Assembly (NCBI GenBank): GCA_009919985.1
Contig: RGAX01000044.1
Span: 1 to 16,194 of the forward strand
Length of the DNA: 16,194 nucleotides
From: Opitutaceae bacterium
GTDB lineage: Bacteria > Verrucomicrobiota > Verrucomicrobiia > Opitutales > Opitutaceae
Direction: 5' to 3'
In this document: in pieces, positions 16,040 to 16,194 of the stretch
Numbering within the stretch: position 1 is the first letter of the stretch
Layout of the letters: the number at the start of each line of letters is the position of its first letter
Made by a program: the position numbers and the translations under genes
Notes under the pieces: model-generated
Told to the model about the DNA's origin: nothing
The model's database searches: none
Seen by the model: only the letters and a program-made list of their open reading frames with translations

Positions 16040-16069
16040 CGGGGTAGAGCGTACAGCAACGCGCCTCGT

Positions 16070-16194
16070 TGCCAAGACTCACTCAGGCTTCATCAGCCAG
16101 CGCCCAATTAAAACCTCAAAGTCCGCCGTCCGGTGCGGCGGACTTTGAGGTTTTAATTGGGCGCTGGCTGATGAAGCCTGAGTGAGTCTTGGCA
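16070..16194. repeat. Perfect 59-bp inverted repeat at the window end
   Basis: Bases 16070-16128 are the exact reverse complement of 16136-16194, with a 7-nt loop (TCCGGTG, 16129-16135). The right arm stops only because the window stops, so 59 bp is a lower limit. The left arm runs to within 31 bp of the transpeptidase start and includes the in-frame ATG at 16075. The sequence shows the symmetry directly. Whether it is genomic or a fold-back artefact at a contig end cannot be told here. Confidence 0.97.
16110..16154. terminator. Bidirectional terminator-like hairpin core
   Basis: The core of the terminal repeat is a 19-bp stem: AAAACCTCAAAGTCCGCCG and its complement around a 7-nt loop, with an A-run on one side and a T-run on the other. 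This is the shape of a bidirectional intrinsic terminator and would separate the transpeptidase gene from whatever lies upstream of it. The perfect pairing beyond this core is more than a terminator needs. Confidence 0.6.

Noticed and set aside
16048..16075. TTGGCA / TACGCT pair as a promoter for the transpeptidase
   Set aside because: Spacing is 16 bp and the -10 matches only three of six. It would put the transcription start about 2 bp from the ATG, and part of it lies inside the doubtful inverted repeat.
1..16194. tRNA, rRNA, CRISPR array, transposase or integrase
   Set aside because: None was seen on either strand; the only sizeable repeats are the inverted repeats listed.

Overview
The window reads as a piece of a Verrucomicrobiota chromosome (Opitutae-like is my best guess; Planctomycetota or Lentisphaerota are less likely). 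The grounds are three copies of the Planctomycetota/Verrucomicrobiota-type exported cytochrome family (PSCyt1-DUF1549-DUF1553), two Tat-exported DUF1501 partners, and a parE-parC pair of the type shared by Bacteroidota and Verrucomicrobiota. Every gene I can support lies on the minus strand, so transcription runs from high to low coordinates.

Layout in transcription order. (i) 16194-16070: a perfect 59-bp inverted repeat that reaches the end of the window, with a terminator-like core. (ii) 16039-14972: an exported L,D-transpeptidase with peptidoglycan-binding and LysM-like modules. (iii) Module A: DUF1501 (14812-13394), then a PSCyt1-DUF1549-DUF1553 cytochrome (13397-10515) joined by a 4-bp ATGA overlap. 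(iv) A 157-bp gap holding a possible 36-codon frame and a possible promoter. (v) Module B, in the opposite gene order: cytochrome (10357-7247), then DUF1501 (7244-5799), separated by 2 bp. (vi) parE (5713-3872) and parC (3818-1728), the two subunits of a type II topoisomerase. (vii) A 180-bp gap with a 10-bp-stem hairpin. (viii) Module C: the first 515 codons of a third cytochrome (1547-1), cut by the window edge. No gene-free stretch exceeds 300 bp, and I saw no tRNA, rRNA, CRISPR array or insertion sequence.

How the genes work together. ParE and ParC form the DNA-decatenating enzyme and are unrelated in function to their neighbours. The DUF1501/PSCyt modules are exported protein pairs whose biochemical role is not established. 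The cytochrome carries a Sec-type signal and two CxxCH haem c motifs, and DUF1501 is an alkaline-phosphatase-superfamily protein with a twin-arginine signal. Each cytochrome has a different insert between its DUF1549 and DUF1553 parts (discoidin-like in A, an unassigned beta-rich insert in B, apparently LamG-like in C), which suggests different binding specificities. None of the eight chosen starts has a recognisable Shine-Dalgarno sequence.

Limits: all calls are from reading the sequence. Domain names rest on recognised motifs, not database searches.
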